Shown here piece after piece: positions 9,312 to 18,737 of a stretch of DNA of 64,000 bases (position 1 is its first letter; the number at the start of each line of letters is the position of its first letter). The stretch comes from Bacteroidaceae bacterium (GTDB taxonomy: Bacteria > Bacteroidota > Bacteroidia > Bacteroidales > Bacteroidaceae). The notes under the pieces were generated by a model that had not been told where the DNA came from, did no database searches, and saw only the letters and a program-made list of their open reading frames with translations. The stretch covers positions 1 through 64,000 of the forward strand of contig JAFSWM010000015.1 in NCBI GenBank assembly GCA_017444485.1. The letters run 5' to 3'. A program made the position numbers and the translations under genes.

Positions 9312-10436
9312 ATGAGTAAGAGAAAAGTACTCACATTATCCACACAATATGCCAACAATTTGGGTGCGTTATTGCAGTGCTATGCGCTCAGTAGGTTCTT
9401 GAACCAGCAAAAGGATATAGAATGTAAAATCATTCAATACTGGCATCCCAATGCGAAGTCGGGCTGGCGTTACTTCAAGAAGAATGTAAACGTTAAAACA
9501 CTGTTAAGCAATGTCTATATGCTGTGTCGCCCCGATTTGTTGTGGCTGAAGCATAAGAGAAATGAAGCAGCCCGCGCCTTTGTGAAGAAATATCTGCCGT
9601 TAGAAGATGGGGCCTATATGACGGACCAATCCATCCACAACAATCCGCCGCAGGCCGATGCTTATGTTGTAGGTAGCGACCAGATTTGGAATGTGAAGCG
9701 CAAAGGAATAGGCAAAGTTTATTTCCTTAGCTTCGTGCCCGAGGGAAAACGCCGCATTGCCTATGCCCCCAGCCTGGGGGTAGAATGGACGGAAGCAGAG
9801 TGCCGCCGTTTGAAGCCCTATTTGCAACAATTTGATGCCTTGTCGGTACGGGAGGAGGGGCATGTAGCGCAAGTCGCACAGACCGCAGGCAAGCCCGTTG
9901 CTCACGTTTGCGACCCTGTTTTCCTCTTGAGCCAAAAGGATTGGCTTAAAGTAGCACATAAGCCTGCTATTGCTGAGCCCTATATCTTCTGCTATTTCTT
10001 TGGCGTCTCAGATTTGGCACTGCGTACCGTCAAGCGACTGAAAGAACTGACGGGGTATAAAGTAGTTTATCTCAACTTCAATGCCACCGACAAGCTGCAG
10101 AGCGACGTAGAAATGCGGGCGGGCGATCCGCTCGACTTCTTGGGCTTAATAGCCAATGCCACCTTGGTTTGTACCAGTTCGTTCCACTGCTCGGCCCTGT
10201 CTGTCTTATTCCGCAAAGACTTTTTCTATGTGCCTCAAGTGGCAAGCGAGCGTGTGCTTAGCCTAATGCGTAAATATAAGATAGATAATATTCTTATGAC
10301 CGAGGAACGCTTGCAAACACTTACTAAGGAGGACCTGAACATTGACTACACGCAAGGCGAAGCTGCAGGAGACGAGTATATAGAATCTTCTAAGTATTAT
10401 CTTATCAATGCCATCTATGGAAAAGAGAATGCCTGA
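9312..10436 (+). CDS. polysaccharide pyruvyl transferase family protein, copy B
   Basis: The product is 374 residues long and only moderately similar to copy A at 6867, so the two are old paralogues rather than a recent duplication. It keeps the N-terminal TLSTQYANNLGALLQCYAL, VGSDQIWN near residue 121, SLGVEW, and TSSFHCSALS near residue 290 with the conserved histidine (copy A has TDSFHGSIFS, so the Asp and Gly have changed here). The 118-base gap before it has no gene. Its 3' end overlaps the start of the second FrhB-type gene, repeating the arrangement of the first pair. Confidence 0.85.
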   Translation: MSKRKVLTLSTQYANNLGALLQCYALSRFLNQQKDIECKIIQYWHPNAKSGWRYFKKNVNVKTLLSNVYMLCRPDLLWLKHKRNEAARAFVKKYLPLEDGAYMTDQSIHNNPPQADAYVVGSDQIWNVKRKGIGKVYFLSFVPEGKRRIAYAPSLGVEWTEAECRRLKPYLQQFDALSVREEGHVAQVAQTAGKPVAHVCDPVFLLSQKDWLKVAHKPAIAEPYIFCYFFGVSDLALRTVKRLKELTGYKVVYLNFNATDKLQSDVEMRAGDPLDFLGLIANATLVCTSSFHCSALSVLFRKDFFYVPQVASERVLSLMRKYKIDNILMTEERLQTLTKEDLNIDYTQGEAAGDEYIESSKYYLINAIYGKENA

Positions 10437-11610
10437 ATTAGCCAGCCATGAAACCTGTTTGGGTTGCCATGCTTGTGAGGCCGTTTGCCCAACTCGTAGT
10501 ATTACCTTTCAGGGGGATGGTTTTTTCACTTATCCTCACATCGACATTGATACGTGCATACAATGCGGCAAGTGTGAGAAGGCTTGTACGTCTGTGCGGG
10601 GTGGATATGAGAAAGAGCTCGACGATGTTTCGCAAACGTTCTATTGTGCCTATAACAGCGATGGCGAAGAGCGTGCCAAGGCCACTTCAGGCGGCACTGG
10701 CGGAGCCTTGGCAAAACAGGCCTTAAGCAAGGGTTGGATGGTTTGTGGCGCCGCTTTCGACGAAGGGCTACGCGTCAAGCACATACTATCCGACAAGGAA
10801 GACATCCTGGATAAAATCCGCGGTTCGAAATACGTGCAGAGCGATGTGACAGGCGTTTATGAGCAAGTGCGCGAGGCCGTGAAGGGGGACAGACAAGTTC
10901 TGTTTTTTGGTACGCCATGCCAGTGTCAGGCCTTAGTGGCTTCTTTGCCTATGGCTCAGCGTGCGTCAGTACTGACCTGCGCCATCATCTGTCATGGCGC
11001 TAATTCGCCGAAGGTTTGGGAAGATTACGTTCGCCATGAAGAGCAAAAGGTAGGAAAAAAGCTTGTAGGCTATAACTTTAGGAGTAAAGATAAAGGATGG
11101 GGCGCTTATCGTAGTGCGCTTACCTTTCAGAACGGCACAACCATCCGCCGTCCTGCATGGAATGATGTCTTTATGACCTGGTTCGCCCATGACTATGATA
11201 CGCAGGAGGCTTGTTTTCACTGTCCTTATCGGATAGAAAAACGTGTCGCAGATTTGACAATAGGCGACTTCTGGGGCGTGGAGAAACTCTTCTCCGACGT
11301 TCCTACCCGGCAAGGACTGTCGGTCCTGATAGCCAGTACCGATAAGGGAAAAGACTTCGTGAAAGACGTGCCACAACTCGTCTTGACAGAAGTGGACGCC
11401 GTCCTTGTTGTCAAGAAAGCATTGAAAGGATATGTTGAGCAACGTACGGAAGAAAAACGTCAGGCTATCATTCAGCGTCGCAAAACTTTCGAAGAGGAAT
11501 ATGCCCAACATGGATATGACTTTATGGCGGCTAAATATCCGGCGCAGACCTACTGGGGGCGCGTCGTTCATCACCTCCGCTTTCGGTTGCGCCAATTGGG
11601 GATAGGATAG
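10408..11610 (+). CDS. FrhB-type iron-sulfur protein, copy B
   Basis: The product is up to 400 residues long; possible starts are ATG at 10408, 10417 and 10429, all inside the end of the upstream gene. Counting from 10408, two 4Fe-4S motifs use Cys 17, 20, 23, 27 and Cys 50, 53, 56, 60; the second motif ends CEKACT rather than the usual CP. Further family marks are GTPCQCQALVASL, IICHGANSP and CFHCPYRIEKRVADLTIGDFW. It pairs with the upstream pyruvyl transferase as copy A does with its own. The two pairs may act on two different residues of the repeat unit. Confidence 0.85.
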   Translation: MPSMEKRMPELASHETCLGCHACEAVCPTRSITFQGDGFFTYPHIDIDTCIQCGKCEKACTSVRGGYEKELDDVSQTFYCAYNSDGEERAKATSGGTGGALAKQALSKGWMVCGAAFDEGLRVKHILSDKEDILDKIRGSKYVQSDVTGVYEQVREAVKGDRQVLFFGTPCQCQALVASLPMAQRASVLTCAIICHGANSPKVWEDYVRHEEQKVGKKLVGYNFRSKDKGWGAYRSALTFQNGTTIRRPAWNDVFMTWFAHDYDTQEACFHCPYRIEKRVADLTIGDFWGVEKLFSDVPTRQGLSVLIASTDKGKDFVKDVPQLVLTEVDAVLVVKKALKGYVEQRTEEKRQAIIQRRKTFEEEYAQHGYDFMAAKYPAQTYWGRVVHHLRFRLRQLGIG

Positions 11611-11753
11611 GAGAGGGCTCAGAGAGCTTCTCATGGCGGGGTATGGCTTGCCGTCGTGCCCTTCGTGAAGCCAAAAGAGCAGAAAGCTTGCTTTATCCCT
11701 TTGGCGAGAAAACGCTGATAAGAACCATTAACGAAGTTGCTAAAAACTTATTT

Positions 11754-13265
11754 ATGAATTTTGCAAAAACATCTATTGCTGTCTCGGTGATAATGACGTT
11801 GGGCTACCTTGTCTCTTTCTTAAAAGAGGCTATTATTGCCAACTATTTTGGTGTGTCAGTTGAAGTAGATGCCTTTACCATCGCCATTCAGATACCCGTC
11901 ACGCTCTTTGCTTTAGTCAGTGTGGCTGTCAGGTCGGTTGTTATACCTCTTTATTCTGACCTGTTATATAAAGAAGGGGCGGCGGCTGGTGCTCATTTCT
12001 TAGACAACGTCATTAGTATCGTAGGGCTGATAGCCATAGCCATGATTGTGGTCTGCGAGATTTTTGCAGGCGGTATTATCTACCTCTTTGCTCCAGGCTT
12101 TGATGCTCCTACGCACCAATTGGCAACGATGTTGCTACGGCTCACCTTGCCGACGATGCTCTTTACGGTGGTAGGCCAGATATTCATTGCGTTGCTCAAC
12201 GTGCATAAGAAGTTTATTTGGCCCGCTTTCTCCGTTTATATATTAAGTGGCACGGTCATCGTTTTCACGATGCTGTTGCAGCACTATATGGGGATTGCCG
12301 CTGCCTGTTTGGGGCAAGTCGTGGGCTCCTTTCTCTATATGCTGTTCATGTTTGTGGTAGGCAGGCATATCTATCATTTCCGTTTTCGTTATGAACCAGC
12401 CGATGCGCAGGTGAAGCGTTCGCTAAAAATGTCTGTGCCTGTCATTTGGAGCATCAGTGTGGCTGAGGTGAATACCATTGTTAATCGTGCCGTAGCCTCC
12501 TTCCTGTTTGCTGGCTCCATTGCAGCCTTGGGCTATGCTTCGAAAATCAATACGGTCTTTATGTCGTTGTTCGTCTCGGCCATATCAACGATTGTTTATC
12601 CGCTATATGCTGAATCTTCGGCCAAAGACGACATGAAAGGTCTAAATACGCGCGTCAATTCTACCTTGTCGGCCTATGCCCTCTTGTTGTTACCATTGAT
12701 GTGTTTCTTGTTTTGTTTCCGAACGGAGATTGTGGAGGTAGCTTTTGCGCGTGGACGCTTTGATGAATCGGCTGTGCAGCTGACGCAGGTGTTGTTTGGT
12801 TGTTATACGGTTGGCCTGCTCTTCTCGGCTTTTCGCGTAACCATTACCAAGGTGTTTTATTCTTTAAAAGACACGAAAACGCCTGCAAAGAATGCCACAA
12901 TAGGTGTTCTTCTGAACATCGTGCTGAACCTGACGCTGCCGTGGTTTTTGGGCGTGAAAGGTTTGGCCATTGCCACCAGCCTTTCAGCGATGTATATTTC
13001 AATGTCGCTGCTTTATCTATTGATAAAACGCAATGAGATGATGCACCTCTCTGTGTTCTACCGAAATCTAAAAGGCATCGTTCTTGCTTCTATCATCCTG
13101 GTGGTATGTATCTACGTTTTCTTCTATTGCTGTGGAGAACTGACATCTCTGCTAAAACTCATTATCGGTACACTGGTATCAATATGTATTTATGCGGGTG
13201 CTGTGTTCGTGCTTCGCGTGCCCATAGGGCAGACGTTGATGAAGATGTTGTTGAAGAGGGGATAA
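11754..13265 (+). CDS. polysaccharide flippase, MurJ/MviN-like
   Basis: The product is 503 residues long from ATG 11754, where the hydrophobic protein begins (MNFAKTSIAVSVIMTLGYL); an upstream ATG at 11643 would add 37 polar residues that look untranslated. About 12-14 membrane segments are visible. The opening SFLKEAIIANYFGVSVEVDAF is characteristic of the MurJ (MviN) branch of the MOP flippase superfamily. In this position it most likely moves the lipid-linked repeat unit across the inner membrane (Wzx role). A housekeeping MurJ cannot be excluded from sequence alone, but the placement inside a polysaccharide locus argues for the Wzx role. Confidence 0.8.
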   Translation: MNFAKTSIAVSVIMTLGYLVSFLKEAIIANYFGVSVEVDAFTIAIQIPVTLFALVSVAVRSVVIPLYSDLLYKEGAAAGAHFLDNVISIVGLIAIAMIVVCEIFAGGIIYLFAPGFDAPTHQLATMLLRLTLPTMLFTVVGQIFIALLNVHKKFIWPAFSVYILSGTVIVFTMLLQHYMGIAAACLGQVVGSFLYMLFMFVVGRHIYHFRFRYEPADAQVKRSLKMSVPVIWSISVAEVNTIVNRAVASFLFAGSIAALGYASKINTVFMSLFVSAISTIVYPLYAESSAKDDMKGLNTRVNSTLSAYALLLLPLMCFLFCFRTEIVEVAFARGRFDESAVQLTQVLFGCYTVGLLFSAFRVTITKVFYSLKDTKTPAKNATIGVLLNIVLNLTLPWFLGVKGLAIATSLSAMYISMSLLYLLIKRNEMMHLSVFYRNLKGIVLASIILVVCIYVFFYCCGELTSLLKLIIGTLVSICIYAGAVFVLRVPIGQTLMKMLLKRG

Positions 13266-13360
13266 ATGTTAATCCCCCCTGGAGTGAGATACGAATTTCC
13301 TTTTTTTTACTCCTGAAAATCTTATGAGCCTTAACTGAGGATTTCCATTCTAAGGATACA

Positions 13361-14566
13361 ATGCGTTTAGGATTATCTTTTTTAAAGTCTTCAAAGTCCT
13401 TTGGATTGATAGAACTGCTATATGCTTTTCTACCGATATTGGCGGGCTATACCCTAGGCGGATTACCTTTCGCCCTATTGTTCGTTATCGTATTGTCGTT
13501 CGTTGCTTTTCATAGGACAGGGCGTTTGTGGATATATAAACCCTATTTATTGCTTTTCTTCTATATTATATTTCATGAGTTGATTCTATCTCTAACCATG
13601 CCCTTCTTGCCTTCCTATCATATCAACCGTACCATCCATCTATCGATTTCCTTATTGAGTCCCATATTTATTGTGCCAGCCCTAAACTATAAGCGATACT
13701 TTAACGCTTTAATCGTTGTGGCTATTATCAGTGGTTTAGGTCTTATCTACCATTTTATTCTTATTCAGTCGGGAAATCTTGTGACGCCACTGACACTTCC
13801 GTTTCTGCCCGTAGAAGAGGAAAAAACGCGTTTGATGCAAGAGTTAGCCCGACCGAAGTCGTTCTATGCAGAACCCGCGGCATTTGCCACATTTATGGTT
13901 GTTCCGCTTTTCTATGCGCTGAAAGAAAAAAAATATCTGTGGTCTGTTGCCATTGTTATTTTACTCTTCTTATCTACATCAACAACGGCGGTTATAGAAA
14001 GCGCAATCATAGTAGTGGTCTATATGATGATGACCTTATCTGGGAAGAATAAGGGGAGATCAATTTTTCTTGTCCTCTTATTTATTGCCGTAGGTTTTTT
14101 TATTCTTCACAGTTCACTCTTTGAGGCTACCTTCCAAAAGATTGACAATACGGAGGTAGATGAAAATGCCCGTTTGATGAACGGACTATTGGTGTTGCCT
14201 CACGTCAATGCTAAATATCTGATTTTTGGTGTGAATAGTCCTAATATAAACGATTTTGTTTTTGAGAATCACTTACAGTCTTTCATGTATTATAGTTCAT
14301 CAGGTTATAATTCGTTCCTCTTTGTTCCCACTTTTTGGTTTATGTTGATTAAATACGGATTGGTGGGTTTATGGATTTATCTACAGATGTATTATGACTT
14401 TTATAAACGCGATAAAGAAATACTTCCCTATATATTGTGTTTGGTGGTAAGTTGGTTCTTCCAAGGGTTAGCCTTGAGTATGGTCTTTACTTTCCAAATA
14501 AGCACGATAGCTGCATTCTTGAATAGAGAAGGGCGGATTCAGCATGAAATAAAGCGTGTAGTATAA
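13361..14566 (+). CDS. O-antigen/capsule polymerase-like membrane protein
   Basis: The product is 401 residues long with about ten predicted membrane segments and a long periplasmic loop containing RPKSFYAEPAAFATFMVVPL, which resembles the loop motif of Wzy polymerases and O-antigen ligases. Base composition here is visibly more AT-rich than anywhere else in the window, as is usual for Wzy genes, which are exchanged between strains. It follows the flippase gene by 95 bases. Polymerases of this kind are poorly conserved, so the call rests on topology, that one motif and position. Confidence 0.7.
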   Translation: MRLGLSFLKSSKSFGLIELLYAFLPILAGYTLGGLPFALLFVIVLSFVAFHRTGRLWIYKPYLLLFFYIIFHELILSLTMPFLPSYHINRTIHLSISLLSPIFIVPALNYKRYFNALIVVAIISGLGLIYHFILIQSGNLVTPLTLPFLPVEEEKTRLMQELARPKSFYAEPAAFATFMVVPLFYALKEKKYLWSVAIVILLFLSTSTTAVIESAIIVVVYMMMTLSGKNKGRSIFLVLLFIAVGFFILHSSLFEATFQKIDNTEVDENARLMNGLLVLPHVNAKYLIFGVNSPNINDFVFENHLQSFMYYSSSGYNSFLFVPTFWFMLIKYGLVGLWIYLQMYYDFYKRDKEILPYILCLVVSWFFQGLALSMVFTFQISTIAAFLNREGRIQHEIKRVV

Positions 14567-14590
14567 CACTTCCTAAAACATCAAATTATT

Positions 14591-15433
14591 ATGAAGAAAG
14601 GTATAAGATATTATTTGCGCTCGCTACATATCAGCTTGCGTAACCTATATGATTACTTTACTGCTGAGTATATCCTATTTCCCCGTGCGGACCTATTGCA
14701 TTTGAGGGGAGAGGTTGACCAGATTCAGCTGGTCGTTACTTCTCGTATCCTCGATATTCAAAACTACATGAACGGAGATAAGTCTTTTTATTTCCAAAAT
14801 CGTATTAGCACCGCTTTGTTTGGTGATAAGCACGACCAGCCATTAGGCGATAGCCGCTTCTCTGCCTTAATAGAATCTGTAAAGGCAAATGGGTATGATA
14901 ACGAACATTCTCTTTTAACCGTAGATAGGAACTTTACTCTTGTTGATGGCACCCATCGATTGGCCATCGCTTTTTGGGCAAACATTCCTTATGTGCGGGT
15001 TAAAGTGGTACGATGGAAATCGAACCACAAAAAGGTGGCCGACTGGTTTCTAAATCCACTGTTTTCTACTGCTGATTTGTCAAGGATACGCAAAGCGTAT
15101 GCCGAGAATGAAGAAAGAATGTTTCAGTCAGGGCTTTGTTTTTGCTGTGTGATAAAGACAGCGCAGCTTGACTTGGCTGAGCAAGTAGCACAAGATGTAA
15201 GCAATGTAACGCAAGTGGTGTATCAAAAGCCATTATCAAGTGGGGGCTTGATAGTAGGCTTTTGGGTAGATTATCCGATGTTCTATGTCAATAAAGGAAA
15301 ACTTGTTTCAAGGCGCGTGGAGCAAATAGAGAAGATGTTGCAAATGCGCTATCCCATGCTACGCGATAAAATGACCTTTGCTTATAATAGCGTAGAGGGA
15401 CAAGAGGCGTTTAAGGAGTTTTCAATGAATTAG
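14591..15433 (+). CDS. ParB-like/sulfiredoxin-fold domain protein in the polysaccharide locus
   Basis: The product is 280 residues long. The middle has LLTVDRNFTLVDGTHRLAIA (about residues 102-121), which matches the DGxHR core of the ParB N-terminal/sulfiredoxin-like fold; that fold binds nucleotides or phosphorylated ligands in several kinase-like enzymes. No DNA-binding helix-turn-helix segment follows. The N-terminal 30 residues are basic and the C-terminal part has no motif I know. Within a capsule locus it may modify a sugar or phosphate group; this is inference only. It begins 24 bases after the polymerase-like gene and shares its AT-rich composition. Confidence 0.55.
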   Translation: MKKGIRYYLRSLHISLRNLYDYFTAEYILFPRADLLHLRGEVDQIQLVVTSRILDIQNYMNGDKSFYFQNRISTALFGDKHDQPLGDSRFSALIESVKANGYDNEHSLLTVDRNFTLVDGTHRLAIAFWANIPYVRVKVVRWKSNHKKVADWFLNPLFSTADLSRIRKAYAENEERMFQSGLCFCCVIKTAQLDLAEQVAQDVSNVTQVVYQKPLSSGGLIVGFWVDYPMFYVNKGKLVSRRVEQIEKMLQMRYPMLRDKMTFAYNSVEGQEAFKEFSMN

Positions 15434-15470
15434 GACGTGCGCAGTAAGTCCCGCTGAAAAAATCTTTATC

Positions 15471-16706
15471 ATGAAGATACTCATGCTATCGTCGTATGTG
15501 ACGATCGATTCGCGGCCTAAATATAAGCGCAACCGTACAGGCTTTGGCTATATGGTGTACGACATTGCGCGTAGTGTGGCCGAGAAAGAAGACGTGGAAA
15601 TGCTTCTCTCTGATACGCGCGATGAAGCCTTTGAGCAAGAACGCATCCGTTTTTTGGCGCGCTCGTATGGACGATTCTTTCGCTATTTGTGGCAAAGCCT
15701 ATCGATAGGCGTAGTCATCGGTATGTGGAAGAAGTATAAGATGAGCAAGGGTGCCTCGGTGCGCTTGTTGTACTATTGGCTTATCTCGGGCTACTATCGC
15801 CACGTGTTGCGTACGGGCCAATATGACCTCGTGCATATCCATGGTTGTCGGTTCAACACCGAACTCTGGATTCGTCTCTGCCAGCAGGAAAAGCAGAAGT
15901 TCGTTGTGACGCTGCACGGGCTGAATTCCTTCTCCGACAACGTGCCTTTGGAACCAGCGGGAAAACGCTATGAAAGAGATTTCCTGCGAAGAGTGGCTGA
16001 AGGGGAAATACCCATTACGGTGATCAGCACAGGAATGAAGCGGATTATTGAAGCAGAATACCAGCAAACCGCTATTAAGAATATGAGTGTAGTATGCAAC
16101 TCCTTTTCTTTTCTGCAAAATTTTCCGAAACTTGACGTGAGAGGGAAATACGGAATACCTAACGACGCTAAAATAATATTGTATATAGGTAATGTGTGCC
16201 CACGAAAAAATCAAGGAGCATTAGTTAGGGCGTTTAACTTATTGCCGAATGAGCTTGCAGACAAAACGTATGTCCTATTCTTAGGCGCCACGATTGTTAG
16301 TACAACTTATAATATAACCGAACTTGCAAAGTCTCTGCCCTATAAAGAGCATCTTATAGTCTGTGGTGCAATAGATAAGGAACTCGTGCCGAATTATTAT
16401 GCACAAGGCGATGCCGTTGCGCTGTTGAGCATCTCTGAAGGGTTCGGCTTGAGCTTGATTGAAGGCATGCACTTCGGCCTGCCTTGCCTATGTTTCGACG
16501 ACATAGATGCTTATGACGATATTTATGCGCCCGAGGCCGTGGTGGGCGTGCATGAACATGCGGACGAATGTGTGGCCAAAGGTCTTGAGACGTTATTGAC
16601 CACTGAATGGGATAAAACCGCCATCCGCAAAGCATCCGAACGCTTCGAAGCCGACACGATGGCGGATAACTACATCCGCGTGTTTAATAGCATCGTGAAC
16701 TCTTGA
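15471..16706 (+). CDS. glycosyltransferase, GT4 family
   Basis: The product is 411 residues long with the two-domain GT-B layout. The N-terminal half has KILMLSSY and a HGLNSFSDNVPLEP acceptor-side segment. The C-terminal half carries KYGIPNDAKIILYIGNVCPR and the donor-binding ISEGFGLSLIEGMHFGLPCL (around residue 322), with the EX7E spacing of GT4 retaining enzymes. It probably adds one sugar of the repeat unit from a nucleotide donor on the cytoplasmic side. Donor and linkage cannot be predicted. Confidence 0.85.
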   Translation: MKILMLSSYVTIDSRPKYKRNRTGFGYMVYDIARSVAEKEDVEMLLSDTRDEAFEQERIRFLARSYGRFFRYLWQSLSIGVVIGMWKKYKMSKGASVRLLYYWLISGYYRHVLRTGQYDLVHIHGCRFNTELWIRLCQQEKQKFVVTLHGLNSFSDNVPLEPAGKRYERDFLRRVAEGEIPITVISTGMKRIIEAEYQQTAIKNMSVVCNSFSFLQNFPKLDVRGKYGIPNDAKIILYIGNVCPRKNQGALVRAFNLLPNELADKTYVLFLGATIVSTTYNITELAKSLPYKEHLIVCGAIDKELVPNYYAQGDAVALLSISEGFGLSLIEGMHFGLPCLCFDDIDAYDDIYAPEAVVGVHEHADECVAKGLETLLTTEWDKTAIRKASERFEADTMADNYIRVFNSIVNS

Positions 16707-16844
16707 AAATCTCAACACAAGAAGCGTATCGCATATGGCATGCAAACTTGGAGTATTCGCCTCTTCTGTCTTTGTGCCATCCGCCTTCTTCGTCTTCTTC
16801 GTGGCTCCTTTTTCCTTTATTGTTGAACGATAACATTATTCCCA

Positions 16845-18005
16845 ATGGCTAAATACTTTTATCGACTTGCTCGGCAGTTGCAGAAAGGTGCAAAGGACTT
16901 CTTGGATGTTCCCGTAGTGCAGGAGCGAGCCTTCCTCTCGCAGTTGCCTGAACCCACATCGGACGTAGAGCGTTCCTACAACCAATACCTATGCCAAAAC
17001 TTCTATCGGAGTAAACTCTATGTGTGGAGTTTGAACTTCGTCTCGGCATGGCTGTTCCCTTTCATGCTACTGGTCCTCTTGCTGAAGGGATTGTGGGTAA
17101 TGCGGCAGAAGGTAGATTTTGATGCCGTTTGTGACTTAGGTGGATTCCGCGACGTGATACCCGAGCAACTCGCTGCAGAGTTTCGGATGGATTACGACCA
17201 TTGGTTTAAGCACAGTAGTTTAAGTTGGCAAGACGTATCCTTTGTGTGTCGCGTAGCAGCTTTCAAACCGCTGTCGTGCTTCTTTGGCCTGAAATGTATG
17301 CTCAAGGTAAGCTGTTATTCGGATATGATAAGACGGTACAGCCCCCAAGCCGTGATAACCCATAACGAGTACGCCTTTTCCAGTTCCGTTTTGACGGCCT
17401 ATTGTCAGCGGCGGGGCGTGGAGCATATCAACGTGATGCACGGCGAAAAGTTATTCCGGTTGCGCGACACCTTCTTCCGCTTCCATAGGTCTTACATGTG
17501 GGACGAACATTACGTTAAGCTATTTAATGAGATGCGTGCAACACAGAACCATTTCTTCCTCTACACGCCTGCCGCTATGCGTATCGTTGTGGACAAACAT
17601 CAGTCTGCCAAGAATTATGCCGACGTGAAGTATTACTTGCAGATATATAATAAGGAAGAGATAACGTCTATCGTGGCTGCCATGGAGCGATTGAAAGCGA
17701 TAGGTTACAGCGTGATGTATCGTCCGCACCCACGCTATAGCGATGTTGCTTTGCTGAATTCATTGGTAGATGCGCGCGAAGTAGAAGATCCACGCGAAGT
17801 AGATATTGCCACCAGCCTATCCAACCTACAGTATGCGGCTGGCTCTTTTACCACAGTGTTGAACCAAGCGTATGTCTCGGGAAAGACTGTCGTTATGGAC
17901 GACGTCACTTTCCCACAACGTATGAAAGCACTTCGCGATAGGATGTATCTCTTTGCCGAGCCAAAAGAGCGATGCTGCTTGTTGTCGGAAATGGTGAAAG
18001 GGTGA
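16845..18005 (+). CDS. putative GT-B-like transferase of unknown specificity
   Basis: The product is 386 residues long. A hydrophobic segment lies near residues 66-86 (LFPFMLLVLLLKGLWVM). The middle reads PQAVITHNEYAFSSSVLTAY and INVMHGEKLFRLRDTFFRF, followed by WDEHYVKLF; the C-terminal half has YSVMYRPHPRYSD and a late MDDVTFPQRM. The HG and RPHPR elements recall GT-B transferases that use CMP- or CDP-linked donors (sialyl- and polysialyltransferases, glycerolphosphate transferases). With a CMP-sugar synthetase at the head of the locus, it is the best candidate in the window to use that donor, but I do not recognise a specific family. Confidence 0.5.
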   Translation: MAKYFYRLARQLQKGAKDFLDVPVVQERAFLSQLPEPTSDVERSYNQYLCQNFYRSKLYVWSLNFVSAWLFPFMLLVLLLKGLWVMRQKVDFDAVCDLGGFRDVIPEQLAAEFRMDYDHWFKHSSLSWQDVSFVCRVAAFKPLSCFFGLKCMLKVSCYSDMIRRYSPQAVITHNEYAFSSSVLTAYCQRRGVEHINVMHGEKLFRLRDTFFRFHRSYMWDEHYVKLFNEMRATQNHFFLYTPAAMRIVVDKHQSAKNYADVKYYLQIYNKEEITSIVAAMERLKAIGYSVMYRPHPRYSDVALLNSLVDAREVEDPREVDIATSLSNLQYAAGSFTTVLNQAYVSGKTVVMDDVTFPQRMKALRDRMYLFAEPKERCCLLSEMVKG

Positions 18006-18058
18006 GGTAGTAAGTCTCAATATATTGTTTCTTTTTCAATCTTATATTGTGAAGTCTT

Positions 18059-18553
18059 ATGAGAAAGTTTTTCAAGTCTATTGTATCCGCTTTCTATTCT
18101 TGGCGTATTCGTCGCACCGCCGCACGCTGCGGAACGTGGGTTCGTGCCAACCACGCCTCTTTTGTCAACCGCAGAACCGAGATAGGCAACAACGTGCATT
18201 TTAACGGCATATCCGTTTATGGGGGAGGTAAATTAACAATAGGCAACAACGTACATTGTGCGAAAGGCTTGCAAGTCTTTACCACCATCCACAATTACGA
18301 AGGCGAGAAGTTGCCTTACGATGAAACCGTCATCCATAAAGAGGTCACCATTGGCGACAACGTGTGGATAGGGGCCGATGTTATCATCCTTGGCGGTGCC
18401 ACCATTGGCGAAGGCGCCATCATACAGGCAGGTAGCGTTGTGGTAAAAGACATCCCGCCCTTAGGCATTGCAGGAGGGCATCCAGCCAAAATATTTAAGA
18501 TGCGCGATGCAGCGCATTACGAACGCCTAAAAGCCGCACAAGCATTCTTCTGA
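18059..18553 (+). CDS. hexapeptide-repeat acyltransferase, maltose acetyltransferase-like
   Basis: The product is 164 residues long. After a basic, arginine-rich N-terminus the chain is built of hexapeptide repeats (TEIGNNVHFNG, LTIGNNVHCAKG, VTIGDNVWIGADVIILGGA, TIGEGAIIQAGSVVVKD) and ends in GGHPAKIFKMR, the typical closing motif of WbbJ/LacA-type acetyltransferases. It likely acetylates a sugar of the surface polysaccharide with acetyl-CoA. It is the last recognisable gene of the locus; the strong hairpin at 18738-18780 follows. Confidence 0.85.
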   Translation: MRKFFKSIVSAFYSWRIRRTAARCGTWVRANHASFVNRRTEIGNNVHFNGISVYGGGKLTIGNNVHCAKGLQVFTTIHNYEGEKLPYDETVIHKEVTIGDNVWIGADVIILGGATIGEGAIIQAGSVVVKDIPPLGIAGGHPAKIFKMRDAAHYERLKAAQAFF

Positions 18554-18567
18554 ATGACGGCATCCCT

Positions 18568-18720
18568 GTGAACGTTATCCATCTTTATCTTGACGAGAAC
18601 GAACAGACCCCCGACAATCGTAAAGCCCTCAGTCCTAAAGGTTATACCCTATCCAAGACTTTTTGCGACTTTCCTGTCCTACAGTTTAAATCCGCCAATT
18701 GTCAAGAAGTTGCAGTGTAG
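18568..18720 (+). CDS. possible short ORF or gene remnant
   Basis: From a GTG at 18568 a 50-codon frame runs to TAG at 18718. The translation (VNVIHLYLDENEQ..., ending FKSANCQEVAV) looks more protein-like than the other short frames nearby, and the frame is open upstream into the acyltransferase gene. No motif is recognised. It may be the tail of a decayed gene at the edge of the locus. Confidence 0.25.
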   Translation: MNVIHLYLDENEQTPDNRKALSPKGYTLSKTFCDFPVLQFKSANCQEVAV

Positions 18721-18737
18721 TTGCCTGAATTAGAAGG

